Assembly (NCBI RefSeq): GCF_002222055.1
Contig: NZ_MUGS01000014.1
Location: 241,954-305,953, forward strand
From: Flavobacterium araucananum
GTDB taxonomy: Bacteria > Bacteroidota > Bacteroidia > Flavobacteriales > Flavobacteriaceae
Direction: 5' to 3'
Length of the DNA stretch: 64,000 nt
Both the position numbers and the translations under genes were made by a program. Positions 28,917 through 37,913 of this stretch are shown in pieces. How positions within the stretch are numbered: the stretch's first letter is position 1; each line of letters starts with the position of its first letter. The notes beneath the pieces are model-generated. The model did no database searches and was not told the origin of the DNA. It worked only from the letters and a program-made list of their open reading frames with translations.

Positions 28917-29843
28917 ATGAAAAAACAAACACCAACTCAACCTTCTGTATATTGTTATGGAGAAGTATTATGGGATATCTTTCCCGCCGGATCACGCGCT
29001 GGCGGAGCACCGTTTAATGTTGCTTACAATTTAATGAGAATGGGAATTGATGCCCAAATGATAAGCCGCGTTGGCAATGACAAACTGGGAAACGATCTTT
29101 TAAGCCAGCTGACCAATTGGAATATTGCGACCCAAAACATACAAACAGATTCTCAATATGCTACCGGAACTGTAATTGCTACTATCGACGAACACAATGA
29201 GGCGCATTATGATATTATTGAACCTGCTGCCTGGGATTTTATCGAATTCGATGCCAACCATACCAATAAAGTAAATGCTGCGGCAGCATTTGTTTTTGGA
29301 AGCCTTATTACCAGAGGCGAAAAATCTCGAAAGACTCTTTTCGAACTTTTGGAAATAGCAAAATTTAAGGTATTCGATGTCAATTTACGACCTCCTTTTT
29401 ACTCTCTTCCTGTTCTTAAAGAGCTTCTTTTTAAGGCAGATCTGGTTAAGATGAACAAAGCGGAACTCAGGCTTATTCTAGATTTTTTATCCAAAGACTA
29501 TCACAATGAAGACGACAGCATCCGCTACATACAGGATACTTTTGACATTAGAGAAGTTCTGATCAGTAAAGGCAGTAAAGGTGCTATATATTATAATGGA
29601 GATCATCATTATCAGACTCCCGCAGTGCCCGTTGCGATTGCCGACACTGTAGGAAGCGGTGACGCATTTCTGGCAGGATTTCTTTCTAAACGAATAATGA
29701 ATTCAAGTCCGGAGGAAATCATGAAACAAGCTGTGGCTCTGGGTGGTTTTATCACTTCAAAAGAAGGTGCCTGCCCTTCTTACAGCTTAAAAGATTTTGA
29801 ATCTTTTAAGGATCAGAATGAACTGGCCTACAATCAACTTTAA
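28917..29843 (+). CDS. PfkB-family sugar kinase, probably fructokinase
   Basis: A 308-residue ribokinase-family enzyme. I place the start at ATG 28917, after the operator; an upstream TTG would put the operator in the coding region. The N-terminal GGAPFNVAYNL is the substrate-binding GG motif in the form common in fructokinases. The C-terminal DTVGSGDAFLAGF carries the catalytic Asp and anion hole. It should phosphorylate a ketose with ATP. In this operon the ketose could be fructose made by the 3-epimerase encoded four genes on. Confidence 0.88.
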   Translation: MKKQTPTQPSVYCYGEVLWDIFPAGSRAGGAPFNVAYNLMRMGIDAQMISRVGNDKLGNDLLSQLTNWNIATQNIQTDSQYATGTVIATIDEHNEAHYDIIEPAAWDFIEFDANHTNKVNAAAAFVFGSLITRGEKSRKTLFELLEIAKFKVFDVNLRPPFYSLPVLKELLFKADLVKMNKAELRLILDFLSKDYHNEDDSIRYIQDTFDIREVLISKGSKGAIYYNGDHHYQTPAVPVAIADTVGSGDAFLAGFLSKRIMNSSPEEIMKQAVALGGFITSKEGACPSYSLKDFESFKDQNELAYNQL

Positions 29844-29870
29844 CTAACCTCTAAATAACCTCAAAAAAAA

Positions 29871-31133
29871 ATGTCACAAGCAAAATTTACCGAAAAAAAA
29901 TATACCATTACCTTCGTATTTGTAATCTCTTTGTTTCTGTTTTGGGCGATCGCCATTACAATGGGTGATGTCCTGAACAAACACTTCCAGAATGTACTGC
30001 ACATTAGTAAATCAGAATCCGGACTGGTGCAGTTGTCTATTTTTGGCGCTTATGCCGTTATGGGAATTCCGGCAGGTTTATTCATGAAAAGATATGGCTA
30101 CAAAAAAGGCGTATTATTAGGACTTATTCTATATGCTCTGGGTGCTTTTTTATTTATTCCGGCAGCGCAAAACGAATCTTTTACTTATTTCAGGATTGCT
30201 TTGTTTATACTTGCATCCGGTCTTGCCACTCTTGAAACCGTTGCTCATCCTTTTGTAGCGGCACTGGGAGATGAGCGAACCAGCGATCAGCGTATTAATT
30301 TTGCACAATCCTTTAATGGACTTGGCGCTATTATAGGACCTCTTTTGGGTGGCTTTTTTATACTCAATACCAAAGGTGCCGAAGGTCTGGAATCTGTAAA
30401 AACGCTGTATATGATTATTGGAGGTGTGATTCTTGCCATCGCCCTTGCTTTTTGGTTTGTAAAAGTTCCGGCACTAAAAGATCCGCATGAAGGGCATGGA
30501 GAAAATACAACCGACCTCGAAAACCCAAATGTGGTTCCTAATGCCCCTTTATACCGTCAGCGTCATTTTATGTGGGCAGTAGCGGCACAGTTCTTTAATA
30601 TAGGTGCACAAGGTGGTACATGGGCCTATTTTATTAATTATGGAGTCGAAAAAACAGGAATGGCTGATAATAAGGTTGCCTATTATTTTTCGCTAAGCAT
30701 GGCAATGATGATGGCAGGACGCTTTATTGGAACTTTTTTAATGCGCTACATCGCTCCCAATAAATTACTTGCCGTGTACAGTGTTTGCAACATGATTCTT
30801 TGTATCATAATTTCTCAAAGTTTTGGCTGGGTTTCATTTGCCGCATTAATCATGCTCAACTTCTTTCTAAGCGTTATGTATCCTACTATTTTTAGTCTGG
30901 GATTAAAAAAGTTAGGCAATAAAACAGAACAGGCTTCTTCGTTTTTAGTTATGGCTATGTTTGGTGGTGCGGTATTCCCTCCTATCATGGGGTTTGTTGC
31001 CAATACCAACATTGCTTATGCTTATCTTTTGCCTATTGTTTGCTATATTGTTATCCTTTTATTTGCCGTAAAATACTACAAACCAAAAACATTAGATATT
31101 CAGGCTAAGGTTATAAACGAAACAGGTTTATGA
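29871..31133 (+). CDS. MFS sugar permease, FHS/FucP type
   Basis: A 420-residue inner-membrane transporter with twelve predicted helices. N-terminal FALFWAIAITMGDVLNKHFQ-like sequence, a TLETVAHPFVAALG segment, and the ERTSDQRINFAQSFNGLGAIIGPLLGG block are features of the fucose-galactose-glucose:H+ symporter family. It follows the kinase by 27 bp and overlaps the porin gene by 4 bp (ATGA). It should import the free sugar that the kinase or epimerase then acts on. Confidence 0.9.
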   Translation: MSQAKFTEKKYTITFVFVISLFLFWAIAITMGDVLNKHFQNVLHISKSESGLVQLSIFGAYAVMGIPAGLFMKRYGYKKGVLLGLILYALGAFLFIPAAQNESFTYFRIALFILASGLATLETVAHPFVAALGDERTSDQRINFAQSFNGLGAIIGPLLGGFFILNTKGAEGLESVKTLYMIIGGVILAIALAFWFVKVPALKDPHEGHGENTTDLENPNVVPNAPLYRQRHFMWAVAAQFFNIGAQGGTWAYFINYGVEKTGMADNKVAYYFSLSMAMMMAGRFIGTFLMRYIAPNKLLAVYSVCNMILCIIISQSFGWVSFAALIMLNFFLSVMYPTIFSLGLKKLGNKTEQASSFLVMAMFGGAVFPPIMGFVANTNIAYAYLLPIVCYIVILLFAVKYYKPKTLDIQAKVINETGL

Positions 31134-32542
31134 TATCCAATGCTTTTTTCAGATTAATAACGGTAGTCCTTTTACTATTTTGTACGATTACTGTACAGAG
31201 TCAGATTGTAATCAAAAACAAAAATTTCTCTTTTGGTACTACCGGAAGAATTGGATTTGGTTATACTCCGGATATTGAAGGACATACCGGGCGTCAGTTA
31301 AATCTTTTAAATCAGGGTTCACTAGGCGGCAGAATGGATCAGGGCGATTATGTAGACTTGCTACCCTCCTTTCATTTCATGCCTGTAAACGCCAGTAAAG
31401 ACAGTACCGAAATTGATTTTCAGGCAAGGCTTGCTTTTTATTCCTCAAACGGTACTTTTTTGGGCAATGTAAACTCGGGCTCAACAGACGGTATGATCGT
31501 TAGTTTGCCTGAAGCTTTTGTAGAAGCCCGCAATATCATAGGAAGTCAATGGAGTGTTTGGGCAGGAGCGAGATACATGCGTTATGATGATGTGCACATT
31601 GCAGATTATTTTTATTTTGATGACCATTCTTCGCAGGGATTTGGGATCAAATACAAAAAAACTTCGTTCTCTATGTTTTTCCCTGCGGCAATAGATACGA
31701 CGTCTTCTGCGGGTACATCTCCTTATTCTTATTCTAACATCATCTCCGGGAATAAGAATCTTACCTATCGACAGCGTGAGGTTATGGTTGCAGAACATAG
31801 TTTTAATGTATCTAAAAAGCACATTATAAAATTATTGGCAGAATATCACCACGTACCGGAGGTACATAAAAATGCAGATCCAGCCTATCCGTCTGATAAT
31901 GGGTTTGTCGCAGGTGTCAAAATAAATTCTGATCTTAAAACAAGAAAAACAGGATCGTTTAACCAATTTTCTATTCGGTACGGAACAGGAATCGCCAATG
32001 GTGGCGATAACGGTAACACACAAACATGGCGCACTTTTGGCGCACCAAGTGCAGATGACCGGACTTACAAGGGTGCCTACTCTTTTACGATGGTAGAACA
32101 TCTTATGCTTAACCTTTCGGACAGGATCAGTATTAACCCCTATGCGGTTTACACACAAAGCAAAGGTGGAGCTGACACAAACGGAAAGGCACCTGACTTT
32201 TATAATAAAGACATTTACAACTATAAAACTGATCTCGCCATGGGCACCAGGGTAATTTATTATCTCACCAATTGGTTTCACCTCGTTTCAGAACTGCATT
32301 ACACGGCTCGAAAAGACAGTTACAACCCAACGGCTTCGATGGTTAAGTTTGCTCTGGCTCCTACTATTGTTCCTACTGCCGAGCGCAGTCCGTGGGCGCG
32401 ACCACATATTCGCTTTATAGCCGAAGTCTCCCGATACAATGACTACGCAAAAAATGCCATGTATTCTCCATTTCTGCAACAAGCAGGACAAAAAAGAATC
32501 GGAACTTATTTTGGTGTCCGCTCAGAGTGGTGGATATTTTAA
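31130..32542 (+). CDS. LamB-like outer-membrane porin
   Basis: A 470-residue protein with a signal peptide (about 1-24) and a beta-strand-rich body of alternating polar and aromatic residues ending in WWIF, an aromatic C-terminal residue typical of barrels. It resembles maltoporin/LamB-type carbohydrate porins, for example in the FGxTGRIGFGY start and the SQGFGIKYK region. Outer-membrane entry by porin rather than by a SusCD pair fits a small sugar. It overlaps the permease gene by 4 bp. Confidence 0.75.
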   Translation: MISNAFFRLITVVLLLFCTITVQSQIVIKNKNFSFGTTGRIGFGYTPDIEGHTGRQLNLLNQGSLGGRMDQGDYVDLLPSFHFMPVNASKDSTEIDFQARLAFYSSNGTFLGNVNSGSTDGMIVSLPEAFVEARNIIGSQWSVWAGARYMRYDDVHIADYFYFDDHSSQGFGIKYKKTSFSMFFPAAIDTTSSAGTSPYSYSNIISGNKNLTYRQREVMVAEHSFNVSKKHIIKLLAEYHHVPEVHKNADPAYPSDNGFVAGVKINSDLKTRKTGSFNQFSIRYGTGIANGGDNGNTQTWRTFGAPSADDRTYKGAYSFTMVEHLMLNLSDRISINPYAVYTQSKGGADTNGKAPDFYNKDIYNYKTDLAMGTRVIYYLTNWFHLVSELHYTARKDSYNPTASMVKFALAPTIVPTAERSPWARPHIRFIAEVSRYNDYAKNAMYSPFLQQAGQKRIGTYFGVRSEWWIF

Positions 32543-32558
32543 CTTAAAAACAATACAA

Positions 32559-33401
32559 ATGAAAATAAAATTCGGGGCTTCGCTCCTCTCCTGGATAACT
32601 CCTTTATGGACAGCCGAAGCGGGACATTATGCCATACAGAAAACTGCTCAGACGGGTTTTGACCTGATCGAAATACTCTTGCCCAATAGTATGGACTTTG
32701 ATGCAAAAACAGTAAAAAAACAACTTATAGAAAACAACCTTGCTGTAGCCTGTTCCCTTAATTTGCCTAAAGAAGCACATATCCCGTTTTACCCACAAGA
32801 AGCTTTAGCATTAATCTGCAAAGCACTCGATAAAACAGCGGCTCTTGATGCTGTTTTTTTAGGAGGGGTATTACACGGTGGCATAGGCGTATTTTCAGGA
32901 AACCCAATAACCAGCGATGAAAAACAAATTATTGTCGATACCTGGCAACAAGCAGCTCTTTATGCCCAAAAACTGGGTATAACGATTGGCATAGAACCTA
33001 TCAACCGTTATGAAAGTTACGTGTGCAATACGGCTGCCAACGTGATAGAACTTATCGAAAAAACGAAGATGCCAAATCTGGCGGTTCATCTCGATACTTT
33101 TCACATGAATATTGAAGAACGTAATTTTTATGATCCCGTTATAGCTTCGGGCAAACGGCTAAAACACCTGCACATTACCGAGAGCAACCGTGGTATGCCG
33201 GGAGAAGGGACTGTAAATTGGGATGAACTCTTTAAGGCTCTTAAAGAAATTGATTTTGAAGGTAATCTGGTCCTGGAAAATTTCTCATCGGCTGTACCCG
33301 GTATGCAACAGGCAGTTTCATTGTGGCAAACATCTCCCCATAATGCGCAGGAACTCGCTGCGGGAAGTCTTGAATTTCTTAAACAAAATTTGAATCAGTA
33401 G
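32559..33401 (+). CDS. D-tagatose/D-psicose 3-epimerase-family enzyme
   Basis: A 280-residue TIM-barrel sugar epimerase. The metal ligands of the family are all visible: Glu146 in IEPINRYE, Asp179 in HLDTFHMNIEE, His205 in KHLHITESNRG and Glu240 in LENF. Each lies exactly six positions before the known D-tagatose 3-epimerase ligands of Pseudomonas cichorii (Glu152, Asp185, His211, Glu246). The RGMPGEG loop is also characteristic. The start is ATG 32559, 16 bp after the porin stop. It should interconvert ketohexoses at C3, for example D-allulose (psicose) and D-fructose, feeding the fructokinase-like enzyme. It ends the operon before a terminator. Confidence 0.85.
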   Translation: MKIKFGASLLSWITPLWTAEAGHYAIQKTAQTGFDLIEILLPNSMDFDAKTVKKQLIENNLAVACSLNLPKEAHIPFYPQEALALICKALDKTAALDAVFLGGVLHGGIGVFSGNPITSDEKQIIVDTWQQAALYAQKLGITIGIEPINRYESYVCNTAANVIELIEKTKMPNLAVHLDTFHMNIEERNFYDPVIASGKRLKHLHITESNRGMPGEGTVNWDELFKALKEIDFEGNLVLENFSSAVPGMQQAVSLWQTSPHNAQELAAGSLEFLKQNLNQ

Positions 33402-33424
33402 GTAGGTTCATATTCTCCTTATAC

Positions 33425-33454
33425 CCACAGTCTAATACCCAATTTAGACTGTGG
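33425..33454. terminator. Bidirectional terminator after the sugar operon
   Basis: A 10-bp stem CCACAGTCTA / TAGACTGTGG with a 10-base loop lies between the convergent epimerase and barrel-protein genes. A T-rich run follows on the plus strand. Confidence 0.75.
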
Positions 33455-33459
33455 TGTTG

Positions 33460-34452
33460 TTACTTTTTCTTTTTGGTAAATGGATTAAATGAAAATCCAA
33501 GACTAAAGTAGCCCATACCGTCTTGCTTGGTATCTAAAATATAATCATTGGTAGATTTTCCTCTTTCGGTAAGCCTTGAATTAAAAACATTGGATACCCC
33601 CACCTTAAATGTAGCGATCAGATCTTTGGCAAGCCAATGTTCGTAGGTAAGTCCTGATTTGACCTCCATCTGGCGATAATCGAATACTTTTGACAGTCCT
33701 GATTGTTGTGGTTGCATGTAGAAACCATCTGTAATAAGTTCGCTCCCAAGCGAAAGTCTGCCATTAGAGAATATGTTGTGCGTAAAATATATTCGTTGTG
33801 GCAATACAATATCTGCAACCCATCCTGAAGCAAAGTGATGTTCAAGACTAAAAGTAGGAAACAAAGGCAATGTCGATGTTGGGTCTGCAAAAACAATCAC
33901 ACCTACTGTAATTATAGTTTTTTCGGTGGCCTTCAATACTATAGAAGCTCCCACAAGTCCTTTAATACGCTGCGGATCTTTTTCTGTCCCGTCTACTATA
34001 AGACTGGCGTTATAGATAATTGTTTTTTCGAATAACGTTGCAAAATAAGTAAAACTTAACGCTGCTGAGAGGTAATGAAAATCATACTTTTTGTCAAAAG
34101 TTGACTGTGGTATTCCATTATAATCTTTTACTTGCTCGAGATCTGCAGCCTCATATTTATATTCTGCTGATCCGGTAAGATTCCAGGTAGGTTTCATAAT
34201 AATAGGAAGATTGACAATCGCATTAAATTTGGATTTATTTTTTATACGTCCCTTTACAAAATCTTTATCATAAAGTTCACTGTCAAAGTCGGCTGGCAGG
34301 AATTGAGTGTATTTTACATCTATAATCCTCGCAAAAGAAAATTTATCGGCAATTGCTGCCTCTATCTTTTGCTTATCTGTTTGTTCATTGTCCTGAGCGT
34401 TGGCATACATACATAATAATAGCGGTGAGAACAACAATAACTTCTTCTTCAT
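33460..34452 (-). CDS. Outer-membrane beta-barrel protein, possibly DUF6268
   Basis: A 330-residue protein whose N-terminus (MKKKLLLFSPLLL to ANAQ) is a signal peptide when started at 34452; an ATG 16 codons upstream is less likely. The body is a series of amphipathic strands such as NLTGSAEYKYE and LTYEHWLAKDLIATFKVGVSNVF, with a closing FSLGFSFNPF. This looks like an outer-membrane barrel, and I recall similar proteins as DUF6268. Function is unknown. It is on the strand opposite the sugar operon and ends at the shared terminator. Confidence 0.65.
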   Translation of the reverse strand: MKKKLLLFSPLLLCMYANAQDNEQTDKQKIEAAIADKFSFARIIDVKYTQFLPADFDSELYDKDFVKGRIKNKSKFNAIVNLPIIMKPTWNLTGSAEYKYEAADLEQVKDYNGIPQSTFDKKYDFHYLSAALSFTYFATLFEKTIIYNASLIVDGTEKDPQRIKGLVGASIVLKATEKTIITVGVIVFADPTSTLPLFPTFSLEHHFASGWVADIVLPQRIYFTHNIFSNGRLSLGSELITDGFYMQPQQSGLSKVFDYRQMEVKSGLTYEHWLAKDLIATFKVGVSNVFNSRLTERGKSTNDYILDTKQDGMGYFSLGFSFNPFTKKKK

Positions 34453-34662
34453 AATTGGAATGGGTTTAATAAAATTTTTATTTGATTGATCTAAATTCAT
34501 GATACTTTTTTAAAAAAAATTAGGCACAAGAAGCCCCTTCAAACTATCATCGTTTAAGCTCAAAGCATTTAAGTGTTAAATAAATGCCTGCGAATTACGA
34601 TCTGTTTAAATATGTTTTACGAAATAATTGAGAATTAAATTCCCGGAATGACTGTCAGGTTA

Positions 34663-35424
34663 TCATTTTCTGTCGAGCCAGTTTTTAAAAGAAATACCCT
34701 TTTCGCGACTCAGTAAAATAATTTCATTTACTGCAGGGATTAATTCAAGTTTGAGCTTATAATCAAAAGACTGAGACAATTTTGAAATTGATTTTACAGA
34801 GACTATATATCTTCTGGTAACTTTAAAAAATTCATCCGGATCAAGCTCCTCTATGAGCTCGTCAAGGTTCTGTCTGATTGCATATCGCTGGTTAGCGTGT
34901 GTGGTGAGATAAACTGTTTTATTATCAGAAGTAAAATAAGCAATGTCATTGGTCGCTATCGGGATATAAAAATCCTTATAACTAATTAAGAAACGGGATC
35001 TGTAAATACTCTTATACGTACTCATTTTCTTTAAAACATCAGCAAGACTCTGATCTACATTATTGGTCATAAAACCTTTAATCCTCTGGATGCTGAACTC
35101 CAGTTTTTTTTGCTCTATCGGCTTTAAAAGATAATCTATTCCGTTTACTTCAAATGCCTGAAGGGCGTATTCATCATAAGCAGTGGTAAAAACTACATAA
35201 GAGCTTATATCAATACGATTAAAAATCTCAAAGCTCAGACCATCAGTTAGTCGTATATCCATAAAGATAACATCTGGATGCTCTTCGTTTTTAAGCCAGG
35301 TAATGCTCTCGCGAACGGTCTGCAAAATACCCGCTACTACAATTTCTCCTTCGGCCTTAAGGAGCATTTTCTGCAATCTGACAGCATTTGCCGGTTCATC
35401 TTCTATAATTAAAGCACGTATCAT
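34663..35424 (-). CDS. LytTR-family response regulator
   Basis: A 253-residue regulator with a receiver domain (about 1-120; Asp56 in VIFMDIRLTDG) and a C-terminal LytTR DNA-binding domain (about 150-250). The latter contains DFYIPIATNDIAYF and EELDPDEFFKVTRRYIVSV. It follows the kinase gene by 8 bp. It may control the divergent RND efflux operon at 36874-42369, but this is inferred from position only. Confidence 0.92.
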   Translation of the reverse strand: MIRALIIEDEPANAVRLQKMLLKAEGEIVVAGILQTVRESITWLKNEEHPDVIFMDIRLTDGLSFEIFNRIDISSYVVFTTAYDEYALQAFEVNGIDYLLKPIEQKKLEFSIQRIKGFMTNNVDQSLADVLKKMSTYKSIYRSRFLISYKDFYIPIATNDIAYFTSDNKTVYLTTHANQRYAIRQNLDELIEELDPDEFFKVTRRYIVSVKSISKLSQSFDYKLKLELIPAVNEIILLSREKGISFKNWLDRK

Positions 35425-35432
35425 AAAATATT

Positions 35433-36473
35433 TTATTTATTGTTAAGCAAAGGGATTCTAACCTCAAATGCAGTTTCAAGATCATGAACCTCTGGCATTA
35501 CACTGCTTCCCAAAAGCCTGTAACTATGAAAAATATGCTCCAGTCCTATTCCCTCGCTGTGTTCGTTAGCAAACTTTGCTGATTTATTATTGTGTACAAT
35601 AATCAATTGATCCTGATAACTTATCGTTATTATAAGGGGAGTTACCAGAGAAAATGAATTATGCTTTATGGCATTTTCAATCAAAAGCTGAAGTGTCAAG
35701 GGTGGAATGTAACTGGATAAATAAAGACTTTCGTCTGAGATTTTTACTTTAATAGAATCACCGTACCTAATCTGGTAAAGAAACAAGTACTCTTTGATAA
35801 AATCAAGTTCGACTTTTAGGGCAATCATGTTTTTATGCCTGTTGGACAATACATAACGATATACTGCCGAAAGATTGGCTACATACTTTACCGCCATACC
35901 TTGATTTTCCTCAATTAATGAAGTAAGTGTGCTGAGATTGTTAAAAAGAAAGTGAGGATCCAACTGAAGCTTTAGTGCGTTAAGCTCCGCTTGAAGTGCC
36001 TGTTTTTTGATTTCCATTGCCTCAAGACTGCTTTCTGTCCAATTCCTGAATAACTGTACGGCAGTAAAACCCGTCGAGATCAATATCGAAAAAATAGCTC
36101 CAAAAATTAAAGCTCTGCGAATGGTCAGGTCATCATAATGATATCTTTTAGGGAGTTCGATGGTAAAGAATAATAAAATAACCACACTTACTATTGCTAT
36201 ATGAAGGATAAGCTGAAGGCTAAAACGTATAGCATTATTTGTATACCAATGAAATTTGTTGTTTGATAACTTCGAGAGCCACAAACCCGTTTCGAATAAT
36301 GTTATGGTAAAAAGCAGACAAAACAATGCCTCGACTATGTAGTCTGTAGCATGAGAGAGCATTAATTCTAAGGTATTCTCTGCATCAGAATCAATGATTA
36401 TCATGATAAAATAAAGCACCAGTGCAAAAACCGGATAACCATATAGTCTGACATATTTATAATGTGCCTGCAT
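35433..36473 (-). CDS. LytS-like membrane histidine kinase
   Basis: About 346 residues with four predicted membrane helices in the first 180 residues, a coiled linker, and a His_kinase domain with the box LQLDPHFLFNNLSTL and the HATPase motif LLIENAIKHN. I chose ATG 36473 (MQAHYKYVRLYG); ATGs at 36479 and 36518 are possible. It is the first gene of the operon with the LytTR regulator and is divergent from an RND pump. Confidence 0.9.
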   Translation of the reverse strand: MQAHYKYVRLYGYPVFALVLYFIMIIIDSDAENTLELMLSHATDYIVEALFCLLFTITLFETGLWLSKLSNNKFHWYTNNAIRFSLQLILHIAIVSVVILLFFTIELPKRYHYDDLTIRRALIFGAIFSILISTGFTAVQLFRNWTESSLEAMEIKKQALQAELNALKLQLDPHFLFNNLSTLTSLIEENQGMAVKYVANLSAVYRYVLSNRHKNMIALKVELDFIKEYLFLYQIRYGDSIKVKISDESLYLSSYIPPLTLQLLIENAIKHNSFSLVTPLIITISYQDQLIIVHNNKSAKFANEHSEGIGLEHIFHSYRLLGSSVMPEVHDLETAFEVRIPLLNNK

Positions 36474-36518
36474 AACCATAAATTTAATAATTATATATAA
36501 AATAATTCCAGACAGCAC

Positions 36519-36873
36519 TTCCTAATTTAATTATCGCTATTGATAATCTGTCTTTAAGAGCGCAAGGTAGTAAGTAAACAAAGCTCTTAAAGTGTAAAAA
36601 CAACCCAACCCGTAAATTTTATATCTGAACTCTAATATACGTAAACTCAAATCAAATTTTACATTTTGAGAGTATCCTTAATTTCTTTAGATCCCTGCTC
36701 CCACAGCTATTTTTAAAGCCTGTATGCCTTTTTTTAATTCAGTTCCCTTAACCAGAATCTCAGTTTCAATTTTCGTTAGTTCAGTCAGTTTTTCAAAAAT
36801 ACGCGCAGGGTCTTTATCTAGTTTTGCCTGAAATATTAAAAAAATGAAACAAAATAAAATAAAGAAAAACACC
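36519..36873. other. Intergenic region between kinase and efflux operon
   Basis: A 355-bp divergent region. Its left half is AT-rich and featureless. The segment 36687-36833 reads as a minus-strand coding remnant (listed separately). Confidence 0.4.
36687..36833 (-). pseudogene. Possible C-terminal gene remnant
   Basis: On the minus strand a frame without a nearby start reads AKLDKDPARIFEKLTEL... to KIAVGAGI and a stop, about 47 codons of helix-forming, protein-like composition. It lies between two divergent operons and has no visible 5' part. It may be the end of a deleted gene. I do not recognise the family. Confidence 0.3.
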
Positions 36874-37908
36874 ATGAAAAACATCTTTATGGCCATTACT
36901 GCAGCAGTATTATGCGCAGCTTGCGGCAGTGATAAAAAAGATCCGGTAAAAGAAACGGAGGATCCCATACAAGTAAAAGCAGAAAAAGTAGCTGCTGTAT
37001 CAATGGCCAACGAAATTTCTGTAAGCGGTAATATAGAAGGTGCAACTACTGTAAAAATGGGGTTTATGGTTCCTGGAAAAATCAACCTGATAACCAGCAA
37101 AGTGGGACAGTTTGTAACCAAAGGACAACTAATAGCCAGTCTTGATCCTACCAACTATGCCCTTAACAAGCAGCTTGCTGATGTAGAACTAAGTGAAGTA
37201 ACCGATGAATACGGACGTTTAAAAATACTGCACAGCAGAGGAAGCCTGAGCCAAAGTGATTTCTCGAAAATAGGTTTTGCACTGCAAAAAGCACAGGCAC
37301 AGCAAAAACTGGAATTAAAAAAACTAAACGATACAAAACTGCATTCTCCAATTAACGGCGTACTGCTAAGCAAGCAGGCCGAGACAGGCGAAATTATTGA
37401 TGCAGGAACAGAACTCTTTGTTGTGTCTGATATTAAAAAAGTTACCGTACTGGCCTTTGTCCCAGAAGGGGAACTTAACGGCTTGCATATTGGACAAGCA
37501 GCCAATGTACATATTGCCGCGCTTGACAAAACCTTTGCAGGCAGGATAACCGAAATAGGAAGCATTGCTGATGCCGCTTCACGGGCTTTTACCATAAAAA
37601 TAGAAGTCGCCAATATTGGTATGCAGATCCGTCCGGGTATGATCGCCGAGGCCAGAATTATAATCACTAAACCCAAAACAGGTATTCAATTGCCTACAGA
37701 ATGTATTATAAGTGATCTTGGAAACCAAAGCTTTGTATATGTTGTGGATAAAAATGAGCAAAAAGCTTTTAAACGTAAAGTAAGTCTGGGCAAAATGATA
37801 GCCAACAAAATCGAAATCTTATCCGGGCTGGCTCTTGGAGAAACCGTAATTACATCAGGACAGACCAAACTTTCTGATGGTGTGCTAATATCAATTGAAA
37901 ACAAATAA
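36874..37908 (+). CDS. RND efflux periplasmic adaptor (membrane fusion protein)
   Basis: A 344-residue lipoprotein with the lipobox AAVLCAAC when started at ATG 36874. It has HlyD/AcrA-type domains: a barrel-sandwich hybrid (GKINLITSKVGQFVTKGQ, then LHSPINGVLLSKQAETGEII), a short helical hairpin between them, a beta-barrel and a membrane-proximal domain. It is the first gene of an adaptor-pump-channel operon, 5 bp before the pump. Substrate unknown. Confidence 0.92.
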   Translation: MKNIFMAITAAVLCAACGSDKKDPVKETEDPIQVKAEKVAAVSMANEISVSGNIEGATTVKMGFMVPGKINLITSKVGQFVTKGQLIASLDPTNYALNKQLADVELSEVTDEYGRLKILHSRGSLSQSDFSKIGFALQKAQAQQKLELKKLNDTKLHSPINGVLLSKQAETGEIIDAGTELFVVSDIKKVTVLAFVPEGELNGLHIGQAANVHIAALDKTFAGRITEIGSIADAASRAFTIKIEVANIGMQIRPGMIAEARIIITKPKTGIQLPTECIISDLGNQSFVYVVDKNEQKAFKRKVSLGKMIANKIEILSGLALGETVITSGQTKLSDGVLISIENK

Positions 37909-37913
37909 GTATT

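Noticed and set aside
37155..37676. Minus-strand open frames opposite the RND adaptor and pump genes
   Set aside because: They are antisense to clear, conserved genes and have Ser/Ile-rich compositions typical of shadow frames.
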